Source of the DNA: Muricauda sp. MAR_2010_75
GTDB lineage: Bacteria > Bacteroidota > Bacteroidia > Flavobacteriales > Flavobacteriaceae
Direction of reading: 5' to 3'
Assembly: GCF_000745185.1 (NCBI RefSeq)
Contig: NZ_JQNJ01000001.1
Location: 3,454,501 to 3,518,500, forward strand
DNA: 64,000 bases
Positions 34,843 through 43,308 of this stretch are shown here, one piece after another (the stretch's first letter is position 1; every line of letters starts with the position of its first letter). Under the pieces are notes generated by a model that saw only the letters and a program-made list of their open reading frames with translations, was not told the DNA's origin and ran no database searches. The position numbers and the translations under genes were made by a program.

Positions 34843-36939
34843 TCAACTCGCTTTTTGATATTTTCGTTCAGCCTTTGGCAAGGTAAAGAAGAAAGAAGTT
34901 CCTTTGCGCGGAACACTTTCCACCCAAATCTCACCTTTGTTCTTTAAGATCATCTCCTTGCATAAGGAAAGCCCCAGACCGGTACCTTTTTCGTTATTGG
35001 TGCCATAGGTGGTTATATTGGTGGAATCTTCAAAGATTTTCTTTTGAATTTCCTTGTTCATTCCAATTCCTGTGTCACGCACAGTGACCTGCCACATGCC
35101 CGATTTTTCTTTTGCTTCAATATTGATCAATCCATTGTCCGGGGTAAATTTTATGGCGTTGCTCAACAAATTTCTTACCACAATGTCAATTTGGTTTTGA
35201 TCAGCCCAAATCTGCGGGTTTTCCGGTAATTGGTTTATGATTTTTATGGATTTGCTGTGCGCCAGCTCTGTCAATAATTGAATATTGGTTTCCACAATTT
35301 TGTTCAACGATATTCTTTTGGGTTTGGTCACAACCCCATTGAGTTGGTTTTGCCCCCATGTCAACAAATTGTTGAGCGTGAATGAAATATTTTCAACATC
35401 GGCTTTTAGTTTGGGGATAAATGAAATAAACTCATTTTTGGTAATCTCCCCGTCAGTGAACAACTTTAGAAGTCCTTGTAGCCCTCCAATGGGGCCCCTA
35501 AGATCATGCCCGATTATGGAGAAGAGTTTAGTCTTGGTCCTGTTAATTTCGTTAAGTTGCGCTTCTCTTTCACCTATTGCCTGGGATTTTTCCTTAAGCT
35601 CAATGTTGAGCTTTTTCTGAATTTTTTCGCTACGTCGAATTACAAGTATGATGATGCTGAGAATAAGCAATATGATAATGGAAAAATAAATGTAATTCCG
35701 TTGTTTGGCCAGTGCCTCTTCGTTGGATTCAATGAGTTCCTGTTTTTCTTGTTCATATTGCAGTTTAGTTTCCAAGAGTGACAAACTCTGTTTGTTCTTG
35801 TCCTTGAACAAGGAGTCGGACAATTTTTTGAATACTTCAAGATAGGAAAGGGAGGCAATGTGGTTTCCACGTTTTTTATGAAGTTTGTACAAGGTTTCAG
35901 AACAATCTATTTGTCCTTGTAGGGATTTTATCTTTTTGGATAACTCCAGTCCTTCTTCCGCATAGATCATGGACAAGCTATCCCTTTCCAGTCCCAGATG
36001 AACTTTGGCCATTCCGTTCAACAATTGTATACGTATCCTGTCATCCTCAATCTGGTTTTTGAAGAGCATGTTACTCTGGTCGTACCAATACAAGGCCCAT
36101 TGGTATTTTTCTTGTTCTAGATAGATGTCTCCTTTTACTTCATAGGCATACGCCAACCAATCGTATATTTTGTTCTTTTCAAATGTGTTGATGCTCTGAT
36201 TGACATTGAACATGGCATGTTTAAAGTCCTTGGCATCCTTGTACAGTGAGGCCAAGTTGCTTTGGGTTTCGGCATCTATGATTTCATCACCTATTTTACG
36301 ATTGATTTTCTGAACAGTATCATAAAAAATCAATGCATTTTTAAAATCTTTTTGCTCCGCATAAAGGCTGGCAATGTTTTCATTGAGAATTGAAAGCATT
36401 TCATTGCAGTCAATTTGTTTGGCAATATCTATTCCTTTCAGGTTAAGGTTAAGAGCTTCTGCATAATTGCCTTCATAACTGTAGTTTTGGGCCAAGGTAT
36501 TAATGATGTCAAGTTCTGATCTTTTATCATCAATTTCCATGGCCAATGCCAGGGCATTTTCAAATATAGGCATGGATTTTTTTCGATTCCCAACATTATA
36601 ATAATAGGTGCCAAGGGCACGCAATGCATCGACCTCGCCCCCTTTATAGTCTATGCCCTTGCTTAAATCCAGAACACGCTCTGCAATGGAACGTAAGCTG
36701 TCGTTGTCTATGTATTGGTATGAAAAGGCAAGATTTACCAGCAGTTTTATATGCGTTGTATCCTTAGGATTAAAACGATTGGTAGACTCCAAGCGCTTTA
36801 ATTTGTAGGTGAGGCTGTCCTTTTTGGTAAGCTGCGCCTGCGTTTGTATTGGGCAGACCATAGGAAGTATGCAAAGGAATAGGAGTGTCTTTCCAAGCAA
36901 TAATTTATGGCGTAAAGCACATGCTTTTGGTTGAGGCAT
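34843..36939 (-). CDS. TPR-containing sensor histidine kinase (HisKA type)
   Basis: 698-residue membrane sensor: signal peptide near residues 12-36, periplasmic tetratricopeptide repeats to about 370, and a transmembrane helix YIYFSIIILLILSIIILVI near 415-433. A coiled coil is followed by the HisKA domain with phospho-acceptor His in FSIIGHDLRGPIGG near 477 and HATPase motifs DIVVRNLLSNAIKFTPDNG, VTVRDTGIGM and GTGLGLSLCKEM. No response regulator is adjacent, so it is an orphan in this window. It differs from the kinase at 11511 in kinase type although both share the TPR sensor plan. Confidence 0.92.
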   Translation of the reverse strand: MPQPKACALRHKLLLGKTLLFLCILPMVCPIQTQAQLTKKDSLTYKLKRLESTNRFNPKDTTHIKLLVNLAFSYQYIDNDSLRSIAERVLDLSKGIDYKGGEVDALRALGTYYYNVGNRKKSMPIFENALALAMEIDDKRSELDIINTLAQNYSYEGNYAEALNLNLKGIDIAKQIDCNEMLSILNENIASLYAEQKDFKNALIFYDTVQKINRKIGDEIIDAETQSNLASLYKDAKDFKHAMFNVNQSINTFEKNKIYDWLAYAYEVKGDIYLEQEKYQWALYWYDQSNMLFKNQIEDDRIRIQLLNGMAKVHLGLERDSLSMIYAEEGLELSKKIKSLQGQIDCSETLYKLHKKRGNHIASLSYLEVFKKLSDSLFKDKNKQSLSLLETKLQYEQEKQELIESNEEALAKQRNYIYFSIIILLILSIIILVIRRSEKIQKKLNIELKEKSQAIGEREAQLNEINRTKTKLFSIIGHDLRGPIGGLQGLLKLFTDGEITKNEFISFIPKLKADVENISFTLNNLLTWGQNQLNGVVTKPKRISLNKIVETNIQLLTELAHSKSIKIINQLPENPQIWADQNQIDIVVRNLLSNAIKFTPDNGLINIEAKEKSGMWQVTVRDTGIGMNKEIQKKIFEDSTNITTYGTNNEKGTGLGLSLCKEMILKNKGEIWVESVPRKGTSFFFTLPKAERKYQKAS

Positions 36940-37166
36940 TTTTCTCTAAATCTACTGAGTGTAAAAATACTTTCGTAGTGGTATTCGGAGAATTAAATGT
37001 TGTGAAAAGCTAAAAAATATGTGTTTTATCTGACAAAGCATGTATTTTATCGATGTTTTATACCAAAAGTGGGGTTTAGGTTACTACTACATTTTTATAG
37101 AAGAAAATATGGGATGAACATCTATTTCAAAAAAGTTACGATTCCTTTTAGGAAGTATTAAAATCT

Positions 37167-37198
37167 TTTGGTTGAATCAATACAAAGAAGTATTTTTG
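37167..37198 (+). promoter_or_regulatory. Bacteroidota promoter of tRNA-His
   Basis: TTTG (37167-37170), 20-nt spacer, TATTTTTG (37191-37198), followed by CACCCGC, the same arrangement as the tRNA-Met promoter. It is the only signal seen in the 313-bp gap 36940-37253. Confidence 0.8.
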
Positions 37199-37253
37199 CA
37201 CCCGCCTGAACGAAATTTGGCATTGGTCTTTTTTGGCAGGTCAACTTTACATG

Positions 37254-37327
37254 GTGGTTGTAGCTCAGCTGGTTAGAGCGCTGGATTGTGGTTCCAGAGG
37301 TCGCCGGTTCGAACCCGGTCTTCCACC
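37254..37327 (+). tRNA. tRNA-His (anticodon GTG)
   Basis: Cloverleaf with D-arm GCTC/GAGC, anticodon stem CTGGA/TCCAG enclosing TTGTGGT (anticodon GTG), and T-arm GCCGG-TTCGAAC-CCGGT. The extra G at 37253 pairs with C73, the normal G-1 identity base of tRNA-His. Two U-U oppositions lie in the acceptor stem. An integrase remnant begins about 125 bp downstream, marking this as an integration site. Confidence 0.93.
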
Positions 37328-37453
37328 CAATATCCCAGAGCCTCTGTATTTACAGGGGCTTTTGTGTTCTTTTAAATCCCTTTTGCCATTAAGAATAGTA
37401 TACTAAAGGGCAAAAGCGAGCATGTAAACGAGTATATTACTATCTTGTCAAAG

Positions 37454-37841
37454 ATGGCCGTCAAGATGTACTCAGAACCAAAACTTTATATTCCCAAGAC
37501 CAAGGATGGAAAACCGGATATCACCAAAAGGTGGTACATTTATTTCTACTTCAGGAACCCTGAGACGGGAAAAATGGATAAACGCCCACTCAAGGTATAT
37601 TAGGGCATCAATACGGTAAAAACTTGTCAGCTCAAGAAAGTTGGAGGGTAAAACGCTCCTTAACGTAACAAAGAGAATACTAGCAGAAGGGTATAACCCC
37701 TTTGAAAAAGACTCGGCAAATAAGCTGCCCGTTGGTTCCGTCGAGGAAAGCTTCAAAACTGCACTTGAGAACAAAAAACCCTTTGTAAAGGAGACCACAT
37801 ATAACAGTTATGGGGATTATCTGGCAGCGTTCTTAAAATAG
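37454..37841 (+). pseudogene. Tyrosine-recombinase (phage/ICE integrase) remnant, N-terminal part
   Basis: The frame from ATG 37454 encodes KLYIPKTKDGK...ITKRWYIYFYFRNPETGK, the arm-binding domain of Bacteroidota tyrosine integrases. It meets a stop at 37601-37603 just before the conserved GIN, a second stop follows, and the frame then shifts. It resumes as TLLNVTKRILAEGYNPF...ESFKTALENKK...TTYNSYGDYLAAFLK and stops at 37841. The core-binding end and the whole catalytic domain (R-H-R-Y) are absent. Nonsense, frameshift and truncation mark it as dead. Position just after tRNA-His indicates an old integrative element. Confidence 0.8.
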
Positions 37842-37902
37842 CTTGGAATCCTTTTAAAGGAGAAGAGATAACTTTTTGAAAACCTTGTTTAGACCTATAA
37901 AT

Positions 37903-37918
37903 GGGTAGAATTCTACCC
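37903..37918. repeat. 16-bp perfect palindrome
   Basis: GGGTAGAA/TTCTACCC with no spacer, in non-coding DNA after the integrase remnant. Function unknown; a protein-binding site is possible. Confidence 0.5.
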
Positions 37919-38042
37919 AATTAGAAAATGAGCTATTACATGGAAAAGTGGACCAAGGATATAGCTACCCTGCCTTTTCAAACATCAGTGCTTATAGGTG
38001 AAAAAGGTGAGCAGTTTGATGGATTTGAGTTCTTGAAATGAA

Positions 38043-38146
38043 CATCTGGGCATTTATCTAGGTTAAATGAAGGTTTAAATACCGAGAAAAGTGGGTATTT
38101 AAAAATACATGTATTTGGTGAAAGGTTGAACGTTTGAGCCCAGATG
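38043..38146. other. Nested inverted-repeat structure in non-coding DNA
   Basis: An outer perfect 9-bp stem CATCTGGGC/GCCCAGATG encloses a 10-bp stem TTTAAATACC/GGTATTTAAA (38074-38083 with 38094-38103) and an abutting 14-bp palindrome AAATACATGTATTT (38103-38116). It could be a structured RNA or recombination site. No gene of over 60 codons is credible in 37842-38545. Confidence 0.45.
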
Positions 38147-38181
38147 CCCCTATCCCCATCAAATTTATCATGCGGTAAAGT

Positions 38182-38208
38182 TTTAAAGATGGGACCTCCC
38201 ATTTTAAA
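38182..38208. repeat. Hairpin-forming palindrome
   Basis: TTTAAA-g-ATGGGA-cc-TCCCAT-TTTAAA, flanked by short A/T runs; it could act as a terminator on either strand. Confidence 0.45.
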
Positions 38209-38297
38209 CCTAATATTTGCAATCTCCGTTGGATAACGAGGATTTCGGCATTGATTTACCTCTATGTGATTCAACGGATTTTTATTACACCCTATTT

Positions 38298-38319
38298 ACA
38301 TACGAAGAAAACCGTATGT
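38298..38319. repeat. Inverted repeat ACATACG/CGTATGT
   Basis: Perfect 7-bp arms separated by 8 nt, part of the palindrome-dense stretch between the integrase remnant and the first 259-bp repeat. Confidence 0.4.
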
Positions 38320-38413
38320 GGTACGGCCATGACCAAATACGATTTTTTCGTAATTAAAGGTTCTCCACTTACAATTGTTGTGACTTAACATTCGAGAATT
38401 CTTAGAATCTTAT

Positions 38414-38433
38414 AAGACGGGATTTCCCGTCTT
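38414..38433 (+). terminator. Terminator-like hairpin before repeat copy 1
   Basis: AAGACGGGA-tt-TCCCGTCTT followed by a T-rich run. The corresponding place in copy 2 (about 40905) keeps only the right arm. Confidence 0.5.
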
Positions 38434-38436
38434 TAG

Positions 38437-38467
38437 TTTTGTTAGTGCCAAAGTATCACTAACAAAA
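38437..38467 (+). promoter_or_regulatory. Operator-like 11-bp inverted repeat
   Basis: TTTTGTTAGTG-N9-CACTAACAAAA, perfect arms, directly upstream of the TACTTTTG element at 38478-38485. In copy 2 only the outer 7 bp (TTTTGTT/AACAAAA) are kept. Looks like a repressor site, inferred. Confidence 0.5.
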
Positions 38468-38477
38468 TACCTATTTG

Positions 38478-38485
38478 TACTTTTG
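38478..38485 (+). promoter_or_regulatory. Candidate -7 element of the repeat-borne gene
   Basis: TACTTTTG matches TAnnTTTG. No TTG at ideal spacing is seen, and the matching site in copy 2 is TATTTTTA, so that copy may have lost the promoter. Confidence 0.35.
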
Positions 38486-38545
38486 TTTTGGCCAAGTATT
38501 CAACACCAAAATTTTATGTGATTATTGGACTTTGCCTCTTACAGA

Positions 38546-38707
38546 ATGACGAAGAGACAGTTATTGAGTTTGATACAGCCCTTCAGTGCAGCATACTTTG
38601 CCGAAGAAATCAACCCCATTATAACCCAGAGCAGAGGTATTACATTAAACGAAGCAAAGACATTGAGTTATTTGCAAAGTAATTATGTGTTATTATCTAA
38701 AGTTTAA
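38546..38707 (+). pseudogene. Truncated copy of an unknown small gene (repeat copy 1)
   Basis: 53 codons from ATG 38546: MTKRQLLSLIQPFSAAYFAE..., then NEAKTLSYLQSNYVLLSKV and stop. The first ~45 residues match the product of the second copy (41006-41468), which goes on for about 105 more residues, so this copy lacks the C-terminal two thirds. No family recognised; an in-frame TTG at 38525 could extend it. Confidence 0.55.
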
Positions 38708-38830
38708 GAAAAGGAATTATTTTTATTACACTTGTAAAAGCGTTCTGCTCAATACTTAACCTAAATTTTCAGCTCTAATAAAAAAGAAATAACTGATTTT
38801 ATATTTATTTCATTAACAAAAAAAATAACC

Positions 38831-40750
38831 ATGTCAAGAATTATCAAAGTCTGTGTTATCTTCCTAGCACTCTCATGTAGTAGACCTGACGTTGTTCCGG
38901 AAAGTGGCGAATCTTTCACGAATGATTCAAATGTTTATCATTCCAAAGTCAAACTTAATACTATAACCATTAATTCGAGTGAGCATTTTATTTCATACTT
39001 TACTGATAGCATTGCAAGCGGTGACAGTATTATACTTAATACCAGTCTAGTTATTGATTTAGATTCAAGTGATTCCATTCCTTTCCAAATTCCTTCAAAT
39101 GTTTCTATAAATGGAGGTGGCTCAAATTCTGGGTGTAATGGAACTGGAGCAAAAATAGCTGTCCAGGAAGGGGTTACTTCTGAAGGCACTTTATTTGAAA
39201 TTGTTGGAAGCAATGTTAGTATTCAAGGAATACAGGTTATAGGACCATATCCAAATTCCAAAGCCGATACTGTGGCAAATAATCCTCCAGAGGATAATGA
39301 GGATAACGGTGATGAGTTTTATTGGATTGGTATAAAGGTAAATAACTCTGATAATTTTACAATTGAACAAAGTCTCTTGACAGGTTGGAGTAACACTGCA
39401 ATAAAATTATTCGGTTCTAAAAATGCTTCTATTAACAATAACTGTATAAAAAATAACAGAGCAGATAATAGAGCTTATGGAGTCCACTTTAGGGATGGTT
39501 CGTTTGCTACTATCACTAATAATTTTTTTCAGTTAAACCGGCATCATATTGCAGGCAGAGGAAATTCCGACAGCTTGGGTAATTATGATGGCTACGAAGC
39601 CGCAAATAATACCTTCGACATGAACGGTATGTATTCGCAAGGGGTTGATATGCATGGCGGCAACTCTAATGACACTGGAGGGCAAGCAGGTGGGAATATA
39701 TGGATTCATGATAACTTATTTATCGGCAGCGACCATAAACCAGCAATTGCCATAAGAGGTATTCCGAAAATCGGTTGTTTAATCGAAGACAATAGTTTTT
39801 TAGACTATGAAAATGAAGAAAAAGCAGTGAGACAGAAAAAGAATTTTGGAAATTTTCAATCAAGAAATAATAGTTTCTCAGAGAGCAATAATGGTATATA
39901 TATAAGTTGGGGCGGGAGAAGTGAATGGTACAGGTTTGCAACGGTTGATATTGGTGGTATACAAGATCTTGGATTAGGAAAGTTCACTTCCAATTTTGGC
40001 ATTATTGATTTTACTGGAAGCGAATGGGTGCTATATGAGTTTTCAAATCAGTTCGGAACTACCACCTCATTTAGCGGAACGGTGATTAATTCTTTGGGTG
40101 AGTTAATTGATGATGTAGCATTTGGTGACTTTGATGGAGATGGAGAAACAGATGTTTTTAAAACAGATAACGGAAAATGGTACGTGTCTTATTCAGGTTC
40201 AGGATCTTGGACTCAGATTGCTTCCTCAAACTATACCTTGAGCCAGTTGGCATTTGGTGACTTTAATGGTGACGGTAAGACAGATGTTTTTAGAGCTACC
40301 AATGGTAAAGATTGGTATGTGAAGTATCCAGGAATTGGGCAACCATGGACATTAATTGCGTCCCTGCCTGAAGCACTTGGTGATTTAGCTTTCGGTGACT
40401 TTAACGGAGATGGTAAAACGGATGTATTTAAAACTGATAATGGTAAATGGTATGTTGCTTATTCTGGGATGGAACCTTTACAATGGGAGCAAATTGCTTC
40501 ATCTAACTACACTTTAGACCAGTTGGCTTTTGGTGATTTTAATTATTTTGATTACCCTTTCAACCCTAATTCTGATGAAAGAACGGATGTCTTTAGGGCT
40601 ACTAACGGCCAAGACTGGTATTATAAAGCACCTGAGATTGAGCCATGGACACTGCTCACTTCACATACACAATCACTAAGTCAATTGGCTTTTGGCGATT
40701 TTAATCAGGATGGAATAACCGATATCATAACATACTTAGCACCGTTTTAA
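38831..40750 (+). CDS. Surface lipoprotein with parallel beta-helix and FG-GAP/VCBS-like repeats
   Basis: 639 residues. The N-terminus IIKVCVIFLALSCSRP is a lipoprotein signal with the acylated Cys near residue 16. Residues about 50-350 resemble a right-handed beta-helix (pectate-lyase-like): NVSINGGGSNSGCNG, NNCIKNNRADNRAYGVHFRDGSF and IWIHDNLFIGSDHKPAIAIRG. Residues 400-639 hold five repeats of the type LAFGDFNGDGKTDVFRATNG-DWY, with calcium-binding DxNxDGxxD motifs. Probably binds or cleaves a polysaccharide at the cell surface; catalytic residues cannot be assigned. It lies between the two copies of the 259-bp repeat, suggesting later insertion or duplication around it. Confidence 0.8.
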   Translation: MSRIIKVCVIFLALSCSRPDVVPESGESFTNDSNVYHSKVKLNTITINSSEHFISYFTDSIASGDSIILNTSLVIDLDSSDSIPFQIPSNVSINGGGSNSGCNGTGAKIAVQEGVTSEGTLFEIVGSNVSIQGIQVIGPYPNSKADTVANNPPEDNEDNGDEFYWIGIKVNNSDNFTIEQSLLTGWSNTAIKLFGSKNASINNNCIKNNRADNRAYGVHFRDGSFATITNNFFQLNRHHIAGRGNSDSLGNYDGYEAANNTFDMNGMYSQGVDMHGGNSNDTGGQAGGNIWIHDNLFIGSDHKPAIAIRGIPKIGCLIEDNSFLDYENEEKAVRQKKNFGNFQSRNNSFSESNNGIYISWGGRSEWYRFATVDIGGIQDLGLGKFTSNFGIIDFTGSEWVLYEFSNQFGTTTSFSGTVINSLGELIDDVAFGDFDGDGETDVFKTDNGKWYVSYSGSGSWTQIASSNYTLSQLAFGDFNGDGKTDVFRATNGKDWYVKYPGIGQPWTLIASLPEALGDLAFGDFNGDGKTDVFKTDNGKWYVAYSGMEPLQWEQIASSNYTLDQLAFGDFNYFDYPFNPNSDERTDVFRATNGQDWYYKAPEIEPWTLLTSHTQSLSQLAFGDFNQDGITDIITYLAPF

Positions 40751-40753
40751 ATT

Positions 40754-40775
40754 CAACTTTAAAAGGTTGTTTTTT
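40754..40775 (+). terminator. Terminator after the lipoprotein gene
   Basis: CAACTT/AGGTTG hairpin (one G-U) followed by six T, starting 3 bp after the stop. Confidence 0.6.
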
Positions 40776-40914
40776 AGCATTAATACTGGGAATCTGGCTT
40801 ACTCTTATCTAACGGTTTTCTCCCGTGCGCCAACAATTTGAAAAGAATAGGATTTATCCGTTAATATTTTGTTTTACTTATGAAATAACCTTCATATCTA
40901 ATTAATTCGGAAAA

Positions 40915-41173
40915 TCCCGTCTTTGGTTTTGTTAGCACCAAAGTATCCCCAACAAAATATCTATTCGTATTTTTACATTGGTTAAGTATTCAATACCAAA
41001 ATTTTATGTACTTATTGGACTTTGTCTCTTACCGGATGACCAAGAGACAGTTGCTGAATTTGATACAGCCTTTCAGCGCAGCTTACTTTGCCGAAGAAAT
41101 CAATCCCATTATTGCCCAGAGTAGGGGCATTACAATAAAAGGAAGCTAAGACATTGAGTTATTTGCAAAGTAA
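40915..41173 (+). repeat. 259-bp direct repeat, copy 2
   Basis: Diverged copy of 38425-38683; it carries the 5' half of the unknown gene plus one inserted base that breaks the frame near 41135. Confidence 0.8.
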
Positions 41174-41468
41174 CGAGGTGCTCTTATTTATGGATGATAT
41201 GGGTTTCCCAATTGATGGAATTGGAAAGCGCATTGTCTTTGAGGGGTTGAGTACTACTAAAAAAAACCTCAAGACCAAAATAAATACCATGAGCCAGCCT
41301 GAATTTGACAAAAGGTTGAGCACAATTGTGGCCAAGAACCGGAAGAAAGAAATTCATGAGATCCGTTTCTGTCAATATTTAAGATATCAGGAAGTGGTTT
41401 CATTTTTATTGGGCATAGGGGAGTCGTTAGCCTTAAAAGAGAACATTAAAATCAAATCAACTCAATGA
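41006..41468 (+). pseudogene. Frameshifted unknown gene (repeat copy 2)
   Basis: From ATG 41006 the product reads MYLLDFVSYRMTKRQLLNLI... to ITIKGS and stops. Compared with copy 1 there is one extra base near 41135. If it is removed, the frame continues TLSYLQSNEVLLFMDDMGF...STIVAKNRKKEIHEIRFCQYL...IKIKSTQ, about 150 residues in all. The protein is basic and helical, has no recognised domain, and might be a DNA-associated accessory protein. A programmed frameshift is possible, but simple decay is more likely. Confidence 0.55.
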
Positions 41469-41604
41469 CTTTGGGCATGGGACATTGGATGGGCTTCCCG
41501 AGCAGATATAGAAATGAGCGTAATTTATCTAAGGGATATAATTGGCCCACTTTAGGCCTTATATTCAGGAGCTCGGTGTTGTACTGGGGATTATTGTGGA
41601 AAAA

Positions 41605-42117
41605 CTATTCCATTAGCTGTAGATGCACTGTTGACTGCAATGAGGATCTCCCCGATCTATAATCCCTTTTCTTCTCAAAACCCATATGGGAGATGGCCCC
41701 AAAATTTCCTCGGCTTTCAATGGCATGGACCACCTTCAATATTTCACTGAAAGAACCCTCTAGAACAAAGATGTAGGTCTTGATATTCGTGTTGTTGCTT
41801 TCAATAGTGTGCGGAGCGTTGAACTGGACCATTTTTACCTCATTGGAAGAGGCGTTCTCGTTCAAGAATTTTAATAGGTCGTTCTGAAAGTTGGAAGAGC
41901 CCAGGTCGAGTTCCCTAAATTGTGCATCAAGCTGCTTATCCTTTTGGGACAGTGCGGATAGTTCCATTGGTAAGTTCTGGACAAGCTCATGTTTCTCCAT
42001 GTTGGAGAGATAATCACTTCGAAGCAACAATGTTTTTTTTATCGCCAAATGATAACTGAAGAGGAGCAGCACCACGAAACCACCCAGTAAAATCTTGTTT
42101 TTATTGCTCAACTTCAT
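41605..42117 (-). CDS. GspM/PilO-like inner-membrane assembly protein
   Basis: 170 residues with one N-terminal membrane helix (KILLGGFVVLLLFSYHLAIKK, about 8-28), a coiled-coil segment, and a periplasmic ferredoxin-like domain ending SLQSTVHLQLME. This bitopic plan, following a GspL/PilN-like gene with a 17-bp overlap, is that of GspM/PilO. The primary sequence is divergent, so the call rests mainly on topology and on operon position after secretin and GspL-like genes. Last gene of the six-gene secretion operon. Confidence 0.65.
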   Translation of the reverse strand: MKLSNKNKILLGGFVVLLLFSYHLAIKKTLLLRSDYLSNMEKHELVQNLPMELSALSQKDKQLDAQFRELDLGSSNFQNDLLKFLNENASSNEVKMVQFNAPHTIESNNTNIKTYIFVLEGSFSEILKVVHAIESRGNFGAISHMGFEKKRDYRSGRSSLQSTVHLQLME

Positions 42118-43306
42118 TGGATGTGATTTTTAGGGTGAAACTATCCATGGATTTGGTGACATATTCATAACCGATAATTTCCACTTTGTCCACCCAACTC
42201 TTGGTTTCCAACGACTCTGTCCATTGGGAAAACTCTGTTTTGTCATTGGAGTTTCCGGCCACCATGATAACATGCTCCAAAACCTCAATCACGTTGTTGT
42301 CCCGTACTGGCTTTGATAGGGGTTGATAGTCCATATTTTCCAACAGTATGCTATTGGGCAGTTCTTTGGCAATTTGGTCCAAATAGTAAGTGGAACTTGA
42401 TGAGGCGGACCCTAAGAGGGTCTTTAACCTGTTCTCCTTTTCAACAACCTTGGACTTTAAGATTTTAAGGGTGTTATTTTGCTGTTCTATGCTTGCCAGT
42501 GTTTCCATTCCCATGGTCTTGTTATGGTAATGGGAAAACAACAAAAAGTTTGAGAGCAGGATTGCCAGGAAAATCCCCAATCCCCATTTTACACTCACGT
42601 CAAAAAGACGACTGTTTTGAAAATTATTTCCAAGCTCTTCATTAAAGGACAACAAATTGGAGGCTTTTGGTACCTTTCCCAGATGGCCCAATATATTGGA
42701 AAAGGATAGAAGGCTAATGTTGGATAAGGTAAGACCATTAAGTTCCAGGCGGGCTTTCCGAGTTGAATTTATTACATCCATAGCAACTTCGGAACCTCCA
42801 TGTTTGGAAAGCTCAAAATTGGAACCCCGCACAGTGGTCTCTGTAAAATAGGACAGGCAATTGCCAATACCGGAAACACCCAATGAAACGGAACAGGGAA
42901 TAATGCCATGGCTCTGCAATGTTTCCAAGAAGTGAACGATATGTTCTTTTTTGCTAAGGGAAACCACCCTGAGTTCCTTGCTGTCCAATACTTCATAATA
43001 AAAATTTTCCAAGGACAGATTTGGAAAGGCAATGGACACCCATTGTTCGGGAGTGCCTTTTATATCAAGAGGGATTTGTTTCTTGAGGACCTTAGCGGTG
43101 TTTATGGTCAAGAGCAAAGGCTGCTTTTTATTGACATATGAAACCAATTCTTCAAGGTTTTCAAAAAGTCCCTCATAAACAGTTACAAGTTCGCTCTTTG
43201 TTCTTTTGACATTTAACAATGAGAAGAAGGCAGTATTGTCCACTTCAAAGACTTCCAGTCCTTGAAATGTGCAACCTTCGCGTATGTTTTGGAACCAGTG
43301 CTTCAC
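42101..43306 (-). CDS. GspL / PilM-PilN-like assembly protein
   Basis: 401 residues: a cytosolic N-terminal region (1-235) that may be a degenerate actin-like PilM/GspL domain, one membrane helix WGLGIFLAILLSNFLLF near 240-257, a coiled coil (NKTMGMETLASIEQQNNTLKILKSKVVEKENRLKTLL), and a periplasmic PilN-like domain. It starts 2 bp after the secretin gene ends and overlaps the GspM-like gene by 17 bp. In the family this protein links the ATPase to the periplasmic parts. Sequence motifs are weak; architecture and context carry the call. Confidence 0.68.
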   Translation of the reverse strand: MKHWFQNIREGCTFQGLEVFEVDNTAFFSLLNVKRTKSELVTVYEGLFENLEELVSYVNKKQPLLLTINTAKVLKKQIPLDIKGTPEQWVSIAFPNLSLENFYYEVLDSKELRVVSLSKKEHIVHFLETLQSHGIIPCSVSLGVSGIGNCLSYFTETTVRGSNFELSKHGGSEVAMDVINSTRKARLELNGLTLSNISLLSFSNILGHLGKVPKASNLLSFNEELGNNFQNSRLFDVSVKWGLGIFLAILLSNFLLFSHYHNKTMGMETLASIEQQNNTLKILKSKVVEKENRLKTLLGSASSSSTYYLDQIAKELPNSILLENMDYQPLSKPVRDNNVIEVLEHVIMVAGNSNDKTEFSQWTESLETKSWVDKVEIIGYEYVTKSMDSFTLKITSNEVEQ

Positions 43307-43308
43307 AT

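Larger units (their letters stand above)
38425..38683 (+). repeat. 259-bp direct repeat, copy 1
   Basis: Begins TCCCGTCTTTAGTTTTG and ends TTATTTGCAAAGTAA. By eye it is roughly 85% identical to 40915-41173. It contains a promoter-like region and the first ~45 codons of a small gene. The beta-helix lipoprotein gene lies between the two copies. Confidence 0.8.

Noticed and set aside
37929..38042. Small gene of 37 codons (MSYYMEKWTKD...)
   Set aside because: Open frame with ATG, but no recognised domain and it lies in decayed non-coding DNA; could be a fragment of the lost element.
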